Positions 36,172 through 46,046 of a stretch of 64,000 nt of DNA are shown here, in pieces. Positions within the stretch are counted from its first letter, which is position 1; the number at the start of each line of letters is the position of its first letter. The DNA is from Methanosarcina acetivorans C2A (GTDB lineage Archaea; Halobacteriota; Methanosarcinia; Methanosarcinales; Methanosarcinaceae): assembly GCF_000007345.1 (NCBI RefSeq), contig NC_003552.1:5084001-5148000 (forward strand). Direction: 5' to 3'. Made by a program: the position numbers and the translations under genes. The notes under the pieces were generated by a model. The model did no database searches. It was not told the DNA's origin and saw nothing but the letters and a program-made list of their open reading frames with translations.

Positions 36172-36525
36172 TCAATCTGAAAAATTGTTCATCTCGCACC
36201 ACTTGCCTTCTCCTTCCCAGACCCTTACAAGAAGGGGAAAGCCAAACCTGTTCAGAAGGCGGGCATGGATATGCTGGCAGAGGTATTCGGAGCTGGGAAA
36301 TTCTATAAGATCATTTAGCAGGGTATGATCATATTCCTGAAGGGTTTCCTTAATACCTTTTTTCAGATCATAAAAATCAATTACCATACCGTTTTCCCGG
36401 ACTTCTCCTTCTACCACTACCTCGATTTTATATGTATGCCCGTGTACTCTTCCGCATTTCCCGTGCCCTGGAAGGTAATGGGCGCTGTCAATATAATCAA
36501 TTACTCCCAATCTCATTTTTGTCAT
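36172..36525 (-). CDS. queD: 6-carboxytetrahydropterin synthase (QueD)
   Basis: About 117 aa of the PTPS/QueD family. Zinc-binding H-Y-L-P-G-H-G-K-C-G-R-V-H-G-H-T-Y carries the His triad and catalytic Cys; Y-D-H-T-L-L-N-D follows. Start: AAGGGATGA is correctly spaced for ATG 36525; ATG 36534 lies inside it. Makes carboxytetrahydropterin for preQ0, used in archaeosine of tRNA. Follows queE in the same direction after 126 bases. Confidence 0.85.
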   Translation of the reverse strand: MTKMRLGVIDYIDSAHYLPGHGKCGRVHGHTYKIEVVVEGEVRENGMVIDFYDLKKGIKETLQEYDHTLLNDLIEFPSSEYLCQHIHARLLNRFGFPLLVRVWEGEGKWCEMNNFSD

Positions 36526-36651
36526 TTTATTCATCCCTTTTAGGACTAACTGCTCCTACCATTTGACCACTTGCAGTGTATCGCTTCTTATTTTGTTTAA
36601 ACTGTAATTCTGCACTTTTATATCATAACTTTCTGCCGCATCCAGGTATGA

Positions 36652-37419
36652 TTATAAGCAGCCCCACATCCTGTGGGTCTGGGGGATGATACGCGTGTCG
36701 GCAAGTTCAAGCAGGGTTTTTTGCAGTTTTAAAATGGTCTGCACGGACGCCTGTGTAAACCGTGGAGTTCTTACCGCACTACCAACCGGCGTTTCGGGCT
36801 GCAGTATAATACAGGATACGTCGGAGGCTATTGCCTCGGCAGCCAGAACTACGGTTTCGGGCCTTGTATCCCTTCCTACAACGATCTTGCAAAAGCAGTC
36901 TCTCAACTTGTTTTTTTTCAGTAGGCTAAAGCACTTAATCGTATTTTCCACATGCATATCCCGGGTTTCAGGGCGAATTTCCCTGAGAGCTTCCGGGAGT
37001 TTAAAGTCCCCTGCGACATAGGTGATGTTTTCACGCAGCTTCCTTGCCTGCTCCGGCAGGGTCATGTTGGACTCCAGGTAAAGAGGCACGGGAAGTTTCA
37101 GTTTTTCTATGAAATCCGCATGCAGAAGAGGCTCTCCTCCTGTAAGGGATACCGAATGGAGTTTTTTGAACGGCTGCAGCAGAGATTCCAGTTTTTCTAC
37201 GTTTATAGGGTTTGGGATTTTTTCGAAAATGCCGTTTCCCTCAATTATTTCATAATCGCAGGTCCCGAGATTTTCAAAATTCGTATCACAGTAGTTGCAA
37301 TTAAGGTTGCAGCCTGAAAACCGGACAAAAGCCTGCCTCACGCCAACGTAGGGACCTTCTCCCTGCACAGAGCAGAAGATCTCTTTTATGGACGCGGCTT
37401 CATAGCTTGAAGAGGACAT
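36652..37419 (-). CDS. queE: 7-carboxy-7-deazaguanine synthase (QueE)
   Basis: 255-aa radical SAM enzyme with C-N-L-N-C-N-Y-C near residue 34 and S-L-T-G-G-E-P near 93; [15 protein letters not shown] near the N-terminus is diagnostic of QueE. Converts carboxytetrahydropterin to carboxydeazaguanine. Starts directly at the stop of the DUF366 gene, indicating one operon. Confidence 0.9.
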   Translation of the reverse strand: MSSSSYEAASIKEIFCSVQGEGPYVGVRQAFVRFSGCNLNCNYCDTNFENLGTCDYEIIEGNGIFEKIPNPINVEKLESLLQPFKKLHSVSLTGGEPLLHADFIEKLKLPVPLYLESNMTLPEQARKLRENITYVAGDFKLPEALREIRPETRDMHVENTIKCFSLLKKNKLRDCFCKIVVGRDTRPETVVLAAEAIASDVSCIILQPETPVGSAVRTPRFTQASVQTILKLQKTLLELADTRIIPQTHRMWGCL

Positions 37420-37980
37420 TTACACCACCCCGAGAGGGCGGGACTTCCGGAGGTCCTTTTCTATATCCTCAAATTCCCTTACGTAAGCTTCCCCGATTTC
37501 CTGCATGAAACGCACAATGCTTTCATCGTCGCCTATTCCGGCTTCTCTCAGGTTTCCGTATACTTCGTGAGAAACATTGATCCCGAAGTGGATCTTCTGG
37601 GAAACCGCCGAAGTACTTGCAATTGATACGGTCAGCTTCTTCCCTTTGAGGAAAAGGTCATCTCCTTCCCTTGAGGTATAAACTCCCAGGCCGGAAAGGT
37701 ATTCCCCTACAATTGCGGTAAAAAGGCGCTGGCGTGCATAGACCAGTTTCAGGTCGGTAGAATCGAAATGCTCTATAATGAAACTCACCATGTCTTCGGA
37801 CCAGATGGACTCGTTTGCTCTTCGGTCTTCGAGGTCAATCATGTGCTCGATTTTTACGTCACATGCCCCTCTGAAAACAATTATCGAGTCTTCCTGCACT
37901 CCGAAGCTGTTGTATGCCCAGAGGGAAGAAATCTGGCTCCCGTCGTAGTCAAATTTATCGGGTAAAATGATACACTTCAT
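37420..37980 (-). CDS. DUF366 family protein
   Basis: 186-aa soluble protein of DUF366, often found beside archaeosine/preQ0 genes. Its exact function is not known to me. R-L-F-T-A-I-V-G-E-Y-L-S and S-A-V-S-Q-K-I-H-F-G-I-N-V-S are the conserved-looking blocks. Position between queC and queE supports a role in deazaguanine synthesis or tRNA archaeosine. The start codon at 37980 is ATG. Confidence 0.75.
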   Translation of the reverse strand: MKCIILPDKFDYDGSQISSLWAYNSFGVQEDSIIVFRGACDVKIEHMIDLEDRRANESIWSEDMVSFIIEHFDSTDLKLVYARQRLFTAIVGEYLSGLGVYTSREGDDLFLKGKKLTVSIASTSAVSQKIHFGINVSHEVYGNLREAGIGDDESIVRFMQEIGEAYVREFEDIEKDLRKSRPLGVV

Positions 37981-38104
37981 GGAACTCTCTCTGCAACTCT
38001 CTCTTAACGCTTTCTGTAACTCATTCTCTAGAGCATTCCTTTCTCTAGAGCATTCGATTCAGCTGCGGCTTCTGCAGCCTTCTGCTCTGAATGCTTTTTC
38101 AGGT

Positions 38105-38800
38105 TCAGACCCCAAGCCTTTCCAGAAGCGGGTCTTTTGTACCTGTATTTTTGAATGCTCTGGCTCTTCGCACACAGCTTTCGCACCCCCCGCAGGGAGT
38201 CTCTTCCCCGTGGTAGCAGCTCCAGCTGTATTCCAGGGGAGCCTTTACTTCGAGAGCCTTTTTAACGATCTCCGTTTTTCCGAGTTCGATCAGAGGAGCC
38301 AGTACCCGTACCCCATTCTGGGTAGAATAAGAAAAAGCATTGTCCATTGCCTCTACATAAGCCATAGAATTGTCAGGGAAGGTCCCGGCTTCTTCTCCAT
38401 TGAAACCCACCACAAGATAATCACAATCTCTGCTTTCGGCAAAGCTTCCTGCAATATTCAACATGACACCATTCCTGTTCGGAACCCAGACAGCCTTTGC
38501 AGAAGCTTCGGTAATCGCAGCTGGAGCTGCCTCATCAATGTCTTCAAAGGACAGAGCAGGCACGTCTTCACCCCTGTTTACGAGGGACGTGTTTGTTATT
38601 CCTGCAAGCCAGTCCAGTTTGATTACTATGTGTTCGATTCCGTAATGTTCGCAGACTTTTCGGGAATACTCGATCTCCCGCTGCCCGGCTCGCTGCCCGT
38701 AATCAAAGGTAATTGCCATCTCAATTTCCAGGCTTTCGGCTGCAATCGCAAGTGCTGCAACTGAATCAAGCCCACTGCTCAGGAGGGTTATAGCTTTCAT
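38105..38800 (-). CDS. queC: 7-cyano-7-deazaguanine synthase (QueC)
   Basis: 231 aa. PP-loop ATPase motif L-L-S-S-G-L-D-S at residues 6-13, F-D-Y-G-Q-R-A near 33 and the zinc cysteines C-Y-H-G..C-G-G-C-E-S-C near residues 198-213. It amidates and dehydrates carboxydeazaguanine to preQ0. First gene of a queC-DUF366-queE-queD set; 124 bases to DUF366. Confidence 0.9.
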
Positions 38801-39012
38801 TCCTTCCTCACTAACTCTAATTTTACGGATAATTTCCCTGTACTTGCTGCTCTTACAGGATTCTTTCAGTATTCTTCAGAGAATATTCCGATAATACCAA
38901 TAACTTATATTTAAAAATAGCTACTCTCAGGATGGAAAATTTCCTTTTCGGGGAAAAACCGGGGCATGTATTAAATATTCAGGACGTCTAATACTAAAAG
39001 AGGTGGGATTAC

Positions 39013-39513
39013 TTGATAGGAATTATTTCAGACTCGCATGACAACCTGACAGCTATCCGGAAAGCTGTGGAATTCTTCAACAAAAAACAGGTAAAGGCGG
39101 TGCTGCACGCAGGGGATATTATTTCTCCGTTCACGGTAAGGGCCTTTAAAGAACTGAACCCAAAACTCTATTTTGTATTCGGGAACAACGACGGAGACAA
39201 GGTAACCCTGACAAAGTGGTTTGAGGAAATAGGAGCCGTTTCCTGCGGAGACTTCGGAGACCTGGCAATTCAAGGGATGCATATCGCCCTCCTGCACGGG
39301 ACAAACGAAGCCCTTGTCAAAGCCCTTGCAGAGTCAGGGGATTTTGATGTGGTAGTCAGGGGCCACACTCACGACCCGGGAGTCAGAATGATCGACGGAA
39401 CCCCGGTGATAAATCCGGGAGAATGTTCGGGAGTACTGTCAGGAAAAGCTACGGTTGCAATCCTTGAAATTGCAAACCTGAACGTCGAGATTACCGAACT
39501 TGAAATTGACTGA
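39013..39513 (+). CDS. YfcE/MJ0936-type metallophosphoesterase
   Basis: 166 aa with the calcineurin-like motifs S-D-S-H-D-N (6-11), H-A-G-D-I, F-G-N-N-D-G and G-H-T-H-D-P. Hydrolyses phosphodiesters in vitro in the family; natural substrate unknown. TTG start at 39013 with AGGTGGG at 39001-39007. Followed by an unusual T-rich repeat array. Confidence 0.85.
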   Translation: MIGIISDSHDNLTAIRKAVEFFNKKQVKAVLHAGDIISPFTVRAFKELNPKLYFVFGNNDGDKVTLTKWFEEIGAVSCGDFGDLAIQGMHIALLHGTNEALVKALAESGDFDVVVRGHTHDPGVRMIDGTPVINPGECSGVLSGKATVAILEIANLNVEITELEID

Positions 39514-39550
39514 TCACATTTTTGCTCCTTTTATAATTTTTACCTTTTTT

Positions 39551-39640
39551 GTTTCTCTACCTTTTTTGTTTCTCTACCTTTTTTGTTTCTCTACCTTTTT
39601 TGTTTCTCTACCTTTTTTGTTTCTCTACCTTTTTTGTTTC
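39551..39640 (+). repeat. 17-bp tandem repeat with oligo-T runs
   Basis: Unit GTTTCTCTACCTTTTTT starts at 39551, 39568, 39585, 39602 and 39619, ending in a partial unit at 39636. It begins 38 bases after the phosphoesterase stop. Each unit has a T6 run on the sense strand, so it could act as a series of archaeal terminators. Confidence 0.9.
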
Positions 39641-39730
39641 AATAGAAAACACTAACCATATAAAGGAGATGACTTATTTTTTATTTCAATAGTTTTTGAA
39701 ACAATTTCCCCGTTAAAGGTTGTAATAACA

Positions 39731-40153
39731 ATGGAAACAATAGAATCGAAAGAAAAGGAGCAAAAAGAACTTCTGCAAAGCAGGCTTACTGAAACGGAAA
39801 ATTCTTCGGGAAAAAGGAAAAGTACCCTCATTTTTGCCTGCTCGGGTTTATCAAATACAGGAAAACTTACAATGCAGGCAGCGTCAGCTCTTGCTTTCAG
39901 GAGACCGGATAAGTACCGGGCTGCTGCTGCTCACAAAGGGGTTGGAGCGGCAGAGGATGCAGCTTCCGAAGGCTTCCGAATTCTTGCCCTTGATGGCTGC
40001 ACGGACCGCTGTGCTACGAAAAAACTCGATGAAGCCGGGATGCAGGCCGATGTTTACCTTATGGTTACGGAGCTCGGGATTGAAAAAACCAGACCTTCGG
40101 ACGTGAAACCCGAATATGTGGAAAAAATCATACGTACGATAAAGAATGCCTGA
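39731..40153 (+). CDS. DGC domain protein (putative zinc-binding)
   Basis: 140 aa. An acidic, glutamate-rich N-terminus (1-30) precedes a compact domain with C-S-G-L-S-N-T-G-K and A-L-D-G-C-T-D-R-C-A, the D-G-C motif that names the family. Four conserved cysteines may bind metal. Often next to metal or sulfur metabolism genes in archaea; role here unknown. Convergent with the next gene. Confidence 0.75.
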   Translation: METIESKEKEQKELLQSRLTETENSSGKRKSTLIFACSGLSNTGKLTMQAASALAFRRPDKYRAAAAHKGVGAAEDAASEGFRILALDGCTDRCATKKLDEAGMQADVYLMVTELGIEKTRPSDVKPEYVEKIIRTIKNA

Positions 40154-40164
40154 ATTTTTAACTT

Positions 40165-40866
40165 TCAGTATCCCCGCTTGAGAATCCCTGCCAGTTCATC
40201 TGCATGAGGCATTCTTTCTTCTATTTTTGCACAAACTGCTTCGAGATCATATTCGAGGCGAAGGAGTTCGGTTTCTCCGGTTTCCGTGTCAAAGACCGCA
40301 CAACCTGCCCTTGTGTCCCCGTCTCTTGGCTGTCCCACCGAACCCGGGTTTATGATTTTCAGGGCCCCGAGTTCCCTGATCATGGGGATGTGAGAGTGCC
40401 CGACTACGAGGAATTCGGCATCAACAGGTTCCATCGGGTCTGTAAGCATTGCCATGATAGCTTCGTCCGGGGTCTCGGGCTTTATGTACTCGAATATGGA
40501 GCGGGGGCTCGCATGGGTTAAAAATAGCTTCTTTCCGTCGATCTCTTCCCTGACGACGAGAGGAAGTTTCTGCAGGTATTCCATCTGGGACTGATCGAGA
40601 ACTCCCCAAGTGTATTCTCGTGTTGCAATCGAGAGATGTTTGTATCTGTATCCGCACTGGCAGTCTACTTTGAAAGCAACAGCGTTGTCGTGGTTGCCCC
40701 TAAGAGTCGGGATGTTCTTTTTTCGCAGGAGCTCTATGCATTTGTCCGGGTCAGGTCCGTAGTCCACTATATCTCCCAGACAGATTACCCTGTCATGCGG
40801 GACTTCAAGAACTGTCTGGAGGGCTTCAAGGTTTGCGTGGATATCGGCTATCAGCAGGATTTTCAT
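40165..40866 (-). CDS. Metallophosphoesterase (protein-phosphatase-like)
   Basis: 233 aa with A-D-I-H-A-N (7-12), L-G-D-I-V-D-Y-G-P, L-R-G-N-H-D and V-G-H-S-H-I-P, the full set of calcineurin-like metal ligands. Longer than the YfcE protein at 39013 and of the phosphodiesterase/serine-threonine-phosphatase-like branch. Substrate unknown. AAGGAGAAAAAC precedes the ATG at 40866. Confidence 0.85.
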   Translation of the reverse strand: MKILLIADIHANLEALQTVLEVPHDRVICLGDIVDYGPDPDKCIELLRKKNIPTLRGNHDNAVAFKVDCQCGYRYKHLSIATREYTWGVLDQSQMEYLQKLPLVVREEIDGKKLFLTHASPRSIFEYIKPETPDEAIMAMLTDPMEPVDAEFLVVGHSHIPMIRELGALKIINPGSVGQPRDGDTRAGCAVFDTETGETELLRLEYDLEAVCAKIEERMPHADELAGILKRGY

Positions 40867-41003
40867 GTTTTTCTCCTTTTCAGTAAACGCACTGATATTA
40901 GAAAAAGTTCGGGGCTACTGATCCCTGTTTATTAATCTGTGTCTATTAATTCATTCCTATTGACTCTGGGCTGCCACGGATCTGTCTACCTTCAAAATAA
41001 GAA

Positions 41004-41039
41004 AGAAAAAAACCTGAAACCTGAAGAATCCGGTTCAGG
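41004..41039 (-). terminator. Terminator of the hydantoinase/oxoprolinase gene
   Basis: On the minus strand CCTGAACC pairs with GGTTTCAGG (one bulge) and is followed by seven T. The hairpin overlaps the stop codon. Confidence 0.55.
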
Positions 41040-42963
41040 GGGAAAGCTCCCGCATTCCTACTCCCATTACTAGCAGGTTTGTTTCCATCGGGGGATATTT
41101 CCAGCCGTCAGGGGAAATGGTTTTTTTCTCAATAGAAATTTTGACCTGATTTCCGCTGAGACCACAGTCTTTCATATAGTCCTCAACGAGCTTTTTCCCG
41201 AGTTCCGTTGCTGCGTTCAGGGCTTCTACATAAACATCAAATCTCAGCCTGCTGCCTGGGGCAAAGACCAGGAAATCCTTATCAGGAGACATCAGGCTTG
41301 CAGGCCTTATCAGAATTTCCACCCTTTTGATACCTTTCCCTGCAAGGGCTCCTACTGCGTTTCCTACCTCGGCATGTTCGGGGACCAGAATTTCAGCATA
41401 TATGAATTCCTTGAGTTCTTCCCGGTAAGCCCGAACAGGCCCTCCGAGAAAGACAACAGGGATTCCGAGCTTGAACTTTGCAGGATAATTTCCATCCAGT
41501 ATTTTTTCAACGGCTGTGCATGGTACTCCCTGCAGGATATATGAAAGGAGGTGAAGAGACATGTTCCTTGCAACCCTCTTTTTTACGGCAGTACAGAATT
41601 CCCCTGGTGACATGCGCATGAGCCTTGCAAGCCTTTCAGCCCCTATTCTGGAGGCTTCTTCATTCCAGGCAGTATAATCTCCGAGTACATGCAAAGCATC
41701 GGTAGGTGTAAAGCCGATTGCCTGGACAAGGCGCTTTTTAATAAGGGAATCCAGGGTCTGAGGGTGAAGGTCTTTTCGGATCAGGACTTTGATTTCAGGT
41801 ATGGAGACAGGTTCTTCTCCGATAGCTCCCAGCACTTCGGCTTCGGCTTTGCTCAGCTCGCCTGCCGGGTAGCCTGACCTGACAAAAAACTTTGTGGGCT
41901 GGATATTTTCGCAGAGGTCTTCTCTTGAAGGCATGGGCACCCTTTTGAGGGAATTCAGGAAATCAGGGTACTGGGCTGCAGCTACTGCCAGGGGGACAAC
42001 TCTCCTTGGTCCGAGAAAAAGCTCCCTGTCCACGGTCCAGACGTGGCTATCTCCCCCTGTAGCTGTTGTCTCCATCCTGATTGCACGGACCCGCGTCTTC
42101 CAGCCGCCCACAACTGCCCCTTCGTCGCTCAGGTCAGGGACTCCCATACAGATCGAGGAGATATCGGTACTTGTCCCACCTACATCCACAACCGCACAAG
42201 TCTTCAGCCCTGAAAGGTAAGATGCGCCCACGAGGCTTGCCGCAGGGCCTGAAAAGATAGTTTCTATCGGTTTTTGCAGAGCATCTTTTATCCCGACAAC
42301 CGATCCGTCACATTTGAGCATGAGGAGCTGAGCATTGATTCCTCTTTTTCTGATATCTGCAATAATGGACTGGACAAACTGCCGGGTTATGGGGATCAGC
42401 TGGGCATTCAGGAAAGCTGTAACTGCCCTTTCGTAGGCTCCCAGTTCCTGTGAGAGTTCGTGCCCGCAAACTGCAGGCAGCCCTGTAAGCTTAAGTATGG
42501 AGTCCCTCGCTTTAAGCTCGTGTTCAGGATTTCGGGTGCTGAAATAGGAAGAGACGGCAAAAGCTGATACTTTGTCCATTACGCGCAGGGCAAATTCTTC
42601 AATTACTTCCAGGTCGAGAGGAGATACTTCTTCTCCGTTGTGGTTATGCCCTCCACTGGCAAAGAGCACGTGTCCTGTGGGCAATTCCTTTTCAAGGGGA
42701 TGGTCCCCTATAAGGATCAGAGCTACGGGAAAACCTGTTCCTTCAAGGATAGTATTTGTGGAGAGAGTCGTCGAGACCGACACCAGTTTTACGTTTTCGA
42801 GATACTCTGGATTAAGACCGTCAATTACGTTCTTGATGCCGGAAAGGGGGTCGGGATAGGTTGTCAGGGCTTTATTTAAGTCTACAATCTCTCCGTCCGA
42901 ATCCTTTACGAGCACTGCATCGGTGTAAGTGCCCCCGGCATCAATCCCAAGGCTGTAATGCAT
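41035..42963 (-). CDS. Hydantoinase/oxoprolinase family protein
   Basis: 642-aa ASKHA-fold ATPase of the HyuA/5-oxoprolinase family: phosphate-1 motif GIDAGGTYTDAV at residues 6-17, and V-V-D-V-G-G-T-S-T-D-I-S near 263. The C-terminal third is not part of the usual HyuA core but continues a conserved archaeal arrangement. No HyuB partner lies nearby, so it may act alone; in methanogens the role is unknown. Confidence 0.8.
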   Translation of the reverse strand: MHYSLGIDAGGTYTDAVLVKDSDGEIVDLNKALTTYPDPLSGIKNVIDGLNPEYLENVKLVSVSTTLSTNTILEGTGFPVALILIGDHPLEKELPTGHVLFASGGHNHNGEEVSPLDLEVIEEFALRVMDKVSAFAVSSYFSTRNPEHELKARDSILKLTGLPAVCGHELSQELGAYERAVTAFLNAQLIPITRQFVQSIIADIRKRGINAQLLMLKCDGSVVGIKDALQKPIETIFSGPAASLVGASYLSGLKTCAVVDVGGTSTDISSICMGVPDLSDEGAVVGGWKTRVRAIRMETTATGGDSHVWTVDRELFLGPRRVVPLAVAAAQYPDFLNSLKRVPMPSREDLCENIQPTKFFVRSGYPAGELSKAEAEVLGAIGEEPVSIPEIKVLIRKDLHPQTLDSLIKKRLVQAIGFTPTDALHVLGDYTAWNEEASRIGAERLARLMRMSPGEFCTAVKKRVARNMSLHLLSYILQGVPCTAVEKILDGNYPAKFKLGIPVVFLGGPVRAYREELKEFIYAEILVPEHAEVGNAVGALAGKGIKRVEILIRPASLMSPDKDFLVFAPGSRLRFDVYVEALNAATELGKKLVEDYMKDCGLSGNQVKISIEKKTISPDGWKYPPMETNLLVMGVGMRELSP

Positions 42964-43314
42964 AAAAAAAATGACTCCTTTTTCTGTTTATTTTTGTTTT
43001 TAGGCTTGCAATCTGAGACTTCAGTACAATAACCTGGTTGTGTTAAAACTAATATGGTTTAGGTATACTGAACATCAGATAAAAGGAATTGCTTATCGCT
43101 GTGAACATTAAATCCAGAAATCGAAAGCGATTTTTTATTTTTATCCCGCAAAATTCAGGAAATTCGGGTTTGAAATTGGATTCCAGACAAAATTAATTTA
43201 GCGGAAAAATTGGATTTACTTTAAGGAAAAAAAATTAATCACCCCATTTCTGAAAAGAAAAAGACATTTCAATAAATTTCAATAATATACTAAGACCAAG
43301 AGGGACTTACCGAT
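42964..43314. other. Divergent intergenic region
   Basis: About 350 bases with promoters for the hydantoinase family gene and the methyltransferase at 43315. A+T-rich, with a TATA-like AATAAATTTCAATAATATAC near 43270-43290. No gene. Confidence 0.4.
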
Positions 43315-44016
43315 ATGACTCCTGCAAAACCTGCCAAGAACGCCACTCCTCATCTCCCGAAGGATTACGATGCCCGAATATCCGATTTGCTCCCATACTA
43401 CTCTTCTTTTCACCAGGAGATTATTAATTTCGTCAAATCCTTTCCTTCCAGCCCGAGAGTATGGATGGATACCGGATGTGGGACCGGAACCCTGATTAAT
43501 AAGGCAATTGAGGAATTTCCCGATACAAAATTTCTATTACTTGACCCTTCGGAAGGCATGCTGAACCAGGCAAGAGAAAAACTATCTTCCTGCCCTGCCG
43601 GAAGACTGGAATTTCTGAGAGCTTCCCCTACCCAGGAATTCTCCCAAAAATTAGAGGAAAAACCAGATGTGATAACTGCTATACAGTGCCACCACTCCCT
43701 CAACCGCAAAGCCAGGACAAAAGCCACAAAAGTGTGTTATGACCTGCTGAAGGAAGGTGGAATTTACATAACCTTCGAGAACATCAGGCCGCTAACAGAA
43801 GAGGGCATTAACATAGGAAAAAAATACTGGGGGAGCTTTCAGTTAACTCACGGCAGGAGGGAGGAAGAAATAGAGGCTCATCTCAAACGTTTCGATACTG
43901 AATATTTCCCCATAACTGTCGAAGAACACCTGGACTTGTTGAGAAAAACAGGGTTTAGGACCGTTGAGTTGTTCTGGTACTCTTACATGCAGGCCGGGTT
44001 TTACTGCATTAAATAA
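43315..44016 (+). CDS. Class I SAM-dependent methyltransferase
   Basis: 233 aa. Motif I W-M-D-T-G-C-G-T-G-T-L near residue 46, acidic L-L-L-D-P-S-E-G-M near 75 and C-H-H-S-L-N near 124. Similar in layout to the protein at 28881, including an aromatic C-terminus (ELFWYSYMQAGFY). Substrate unknown. ATG at 43315 after GGGACTTACC. Confidence 0.75.
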   Translation: MTPAKPAKNATPHLPKDYDARISDLLPYYSSFHQEIINFVKSFPSSPRVWMDTGCGTGTLINKAIEEFPDTKFLLLDPSEGMLNQAREKLSSCPAGRLEFLRASPTQEFSQKLEEKPDVITAIQCHHSLNRKARTKATKVCYDLLKEGGIYITFENIRPLTEEGINIGKKYWGSFQLTHGRREEEIEAHLKRFDTEYFPITVEEHLDLLRKTGFRTVELFWYSYMQAGFYCIK

Positions 44017-44214
44017 GACATTCATTTGTTACCCGGACTTACAGCCATTTGCATACCAAATACAAATAGACCAACACTACAGGAGCTATTATTATAGAGC
44101 GGCTTGAAATGTATATAATGTCGCGATTTAGAATAAAAAATCGAATAAAACAGAAAGAAATCCGGAACAAAAACAGAAAAAAAAGAAAGAAAAAAGAAAT
44201 TCAAGGTAGTTTGT

Positions 44215-45048
44215 TTACACGTCCACCTTATTGAACCTCCAGAGGGATGTGGCCAACATTGCGAGGGCAAAGATCATCAGACCCAGGAAAGACATGCTGA
44301 TATCGAATAGTGTATACACATAGTGGATGCCGATTACAGTGAAGTTATCTCCCAGAGCAAAGTATCGAATTCCGTCTGCCAGAAGTGTTAACGGGTTAAA
44401 CATTGAGAGGAATTTGAGAATAGCCGGGAAGGATTCAATGGGATATAACGCGTTGCTCACAAAGAACAAGGGCATACTGAGTAGGGTAAGAATAGACTGC
44501 ATTCCTTCAGGGTTCTCAATGGTGATGGCAATAGAACCTGAGAGGAAAAGAAAACCCAAAGTGAAAATCCCTACAAGTAAAAAGATGCCTATGATTGAGA
44601 TTAACGTTTCAGTAAGCGTATATCCTTTAAAGAAATCCATTCCTATCAGTTTCCCGAATCCTATTATCATGCTGGTTTGAATAAATGCTTTTGTCACGCC
44701 GGAAAGTCCGACCCCCAGGATTATATGAAATCTGGGAACCGGACTTGCGAGAGTTTCTCTCAGCAAGCTAAATTTTTTATCAAACATGAGGGAAGTGCCT
44801 CCGAAAAGGCTGCTGAACAGCACATCCATGGCAATTATCCCGGCGCCCATAAAGGTAAGGTAGTCAACGTTCTGAACTCCCTCCATGGGGGGAACAAGAG
44901 AGGTCAGCTGGTCAAAACTCTCTGACATTGCAAGCCCGAAGAATGCCAGCCACATCACAGGCTGGACCAATGAACTGATAAGCATTGATTTAAATCTAAA
45001 GAACTTCAGCATATCTCGCCAGTATATGGCACGAAACTGGAAACTCAT
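44215..45048 (-). CDS. ABC-2 type exporter permease (DrrB-like)
   Basis: 277 aa, six predicted membrane spans, ABC-2 permease signature around residues 180-235 (SIAITIENPEGMQSILTLLSMPLFFVSNALYP split over that region). Overlaps the ATPase gene by four bases. Likely pumps a lipid, antibiotic or similar compound out of the cell. Confidence 0.85.
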   Translation of the reverse strand: MSFQFRAIYWRDMLKFFRFKSMLISSLVQPVMWLAFFGLAMSESFDQLTSLVPPMEGVQNVDYLTFMGAGIIAMDVLFSSLFGGTSLMFDKKFSLLRETLASPVPRFHIILGVGLSGVTKAFIQTSMIIGFGKLIGMDFFKGYTLTETLISIIGIFLLVGIFTLGFLFLSGSIAITIENPEGMQSILTLLSMPLFFVSNALYPIESFPAILKFLSMFNPLTLLADGIRYFALGDNFTVIGIHYVYTLFDISMSFLGLMIFALAMLATSLWRFNKVDV

Positions 45049-46046
45049 GCCGAGACCCCCATCGGTTCTCCCATCGGTTCTAAACCTTCAACTTTCTCCT
45101 GCGGTTCTCCTTCCCTCAAGCCGTGGCCGGTGTAATGGACGAAAACATCATCCATTGAAGGCTTCTTGATGTTTATGGTTGTGATGTCTATTCCTGCCTT
45201 CCGTATCTTATCTATAATTTGAGGGAGTACGTGAGTTACATCTTCCCCGATCATAACTCTCAGAGACTTGGTATCTTCCGTAACGGTTTTTACCGATCCG
45301 ATTGTCCTTAAAATCTCTGCAACGGTGTTATTATCGTCAGTTTCCAGATAAATCAGGTCTTTACCGAGTTTATTCTTTAATTCTTCTGAAGTCCCGGTTA
45401 CAATAATTTTCCCGTGATCGATTATGCTAATCCTGTCACTGAGCTGATCGGCTTCTTCCATATAGTGGGTTGTCAGGAATATCGTAGTGCCTTCTCTCTT
45501 AATCTCTCTCAAATATTCCCACATCCGCATCCTTGTCTGGATATCAAACCCTATTGTTGGCTCGTCCAGGAAAAGGACTGCGGGTTTTGTCATCAAGCCC
45601 CTTGCAAGCTCCAGTCTTCTCTTCATACCCCCGCTCAGATCTTTTACCAGGGTATCCCTTTTGTGTTCCAGTTCTATTAGTTTTAAAAGCTCATCGATAC
45701 GCTCTTTTCTTTCTTTTTTTGACATCGAATAGATCTTACCGTGGTATTCAAGATTCTCACATACAGTCATTTCATGGTCGATGCAAAGCATCTGAAAAAC
45801 AATACCTATTGACTGTCTTACATGTTTCGATTCCCTTTCCACGTCATATCCGTTTACTTTAGCTTCCCCTTTCTGGATCTTCCGAAGCGTAGTAAGAATA
45901 TTAATTACAGTACTCTTACCCGCTCCATTTGGACCAAGAAAAGAGAATATTTCTCCCTCTTTTACAGCAAAACTGATGTTGTCAACAGCTTTAACAGAGC
46001 CATACGAGTGCTCAAGACCATTGACCTCTATGACATTTGCGGTCAC
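45045..46046 (-). CDS. ABC exporter ATP-binding protein (DrrA-like)
   Basis: 333 aa with Walker A GPNGAGKST near residue 38, signature L-S-G-G-M-K-R-R near 138 and Walker B A-V-L-F-L-D-E-P-T-I-G. The C-terminal domain with V-H-Y-T-G-H is typical of the DrrA/daunorubicin-resistance branch. Partner of the permease gene immediately downstream; a two-gene operon. Confidence 0.9.
   Translation of the reverse strand: MTANVIEVNGLEHSYGSVKAVDNISFAVKEGEIFSFLGPNGAGKSTVINILTTLRKIQKGEAKVNGYDVERESKHVRQSIGIVFQMLCIDHEMTVCENLEYHGKIYSMSKKERKERIDELLKLIELEHKRDTLVKDLSGGMKRRLELARGLMTKPAVLFLDEPTIGFDIQTRMRMWEYLREIKREGTTIFLTTHYMEEADQLSDRISIIDHGKIIVTGTSEELKNKLGKDLIYLETDDNNTVAEILRTIGSVKTVTEDTKSLRVMIGEDVTHVLPQIIDKIRKAGIDITTINIKKPSMDDVFVHYTGHGLREGEPQEKVEGLEPMGEPMGVSA

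Noticed and set aside
37967-38764. 265-codon frame opposite queC
   Set aside because: Antisense to a clear QueC gene with all motifs; no start signal or homology.
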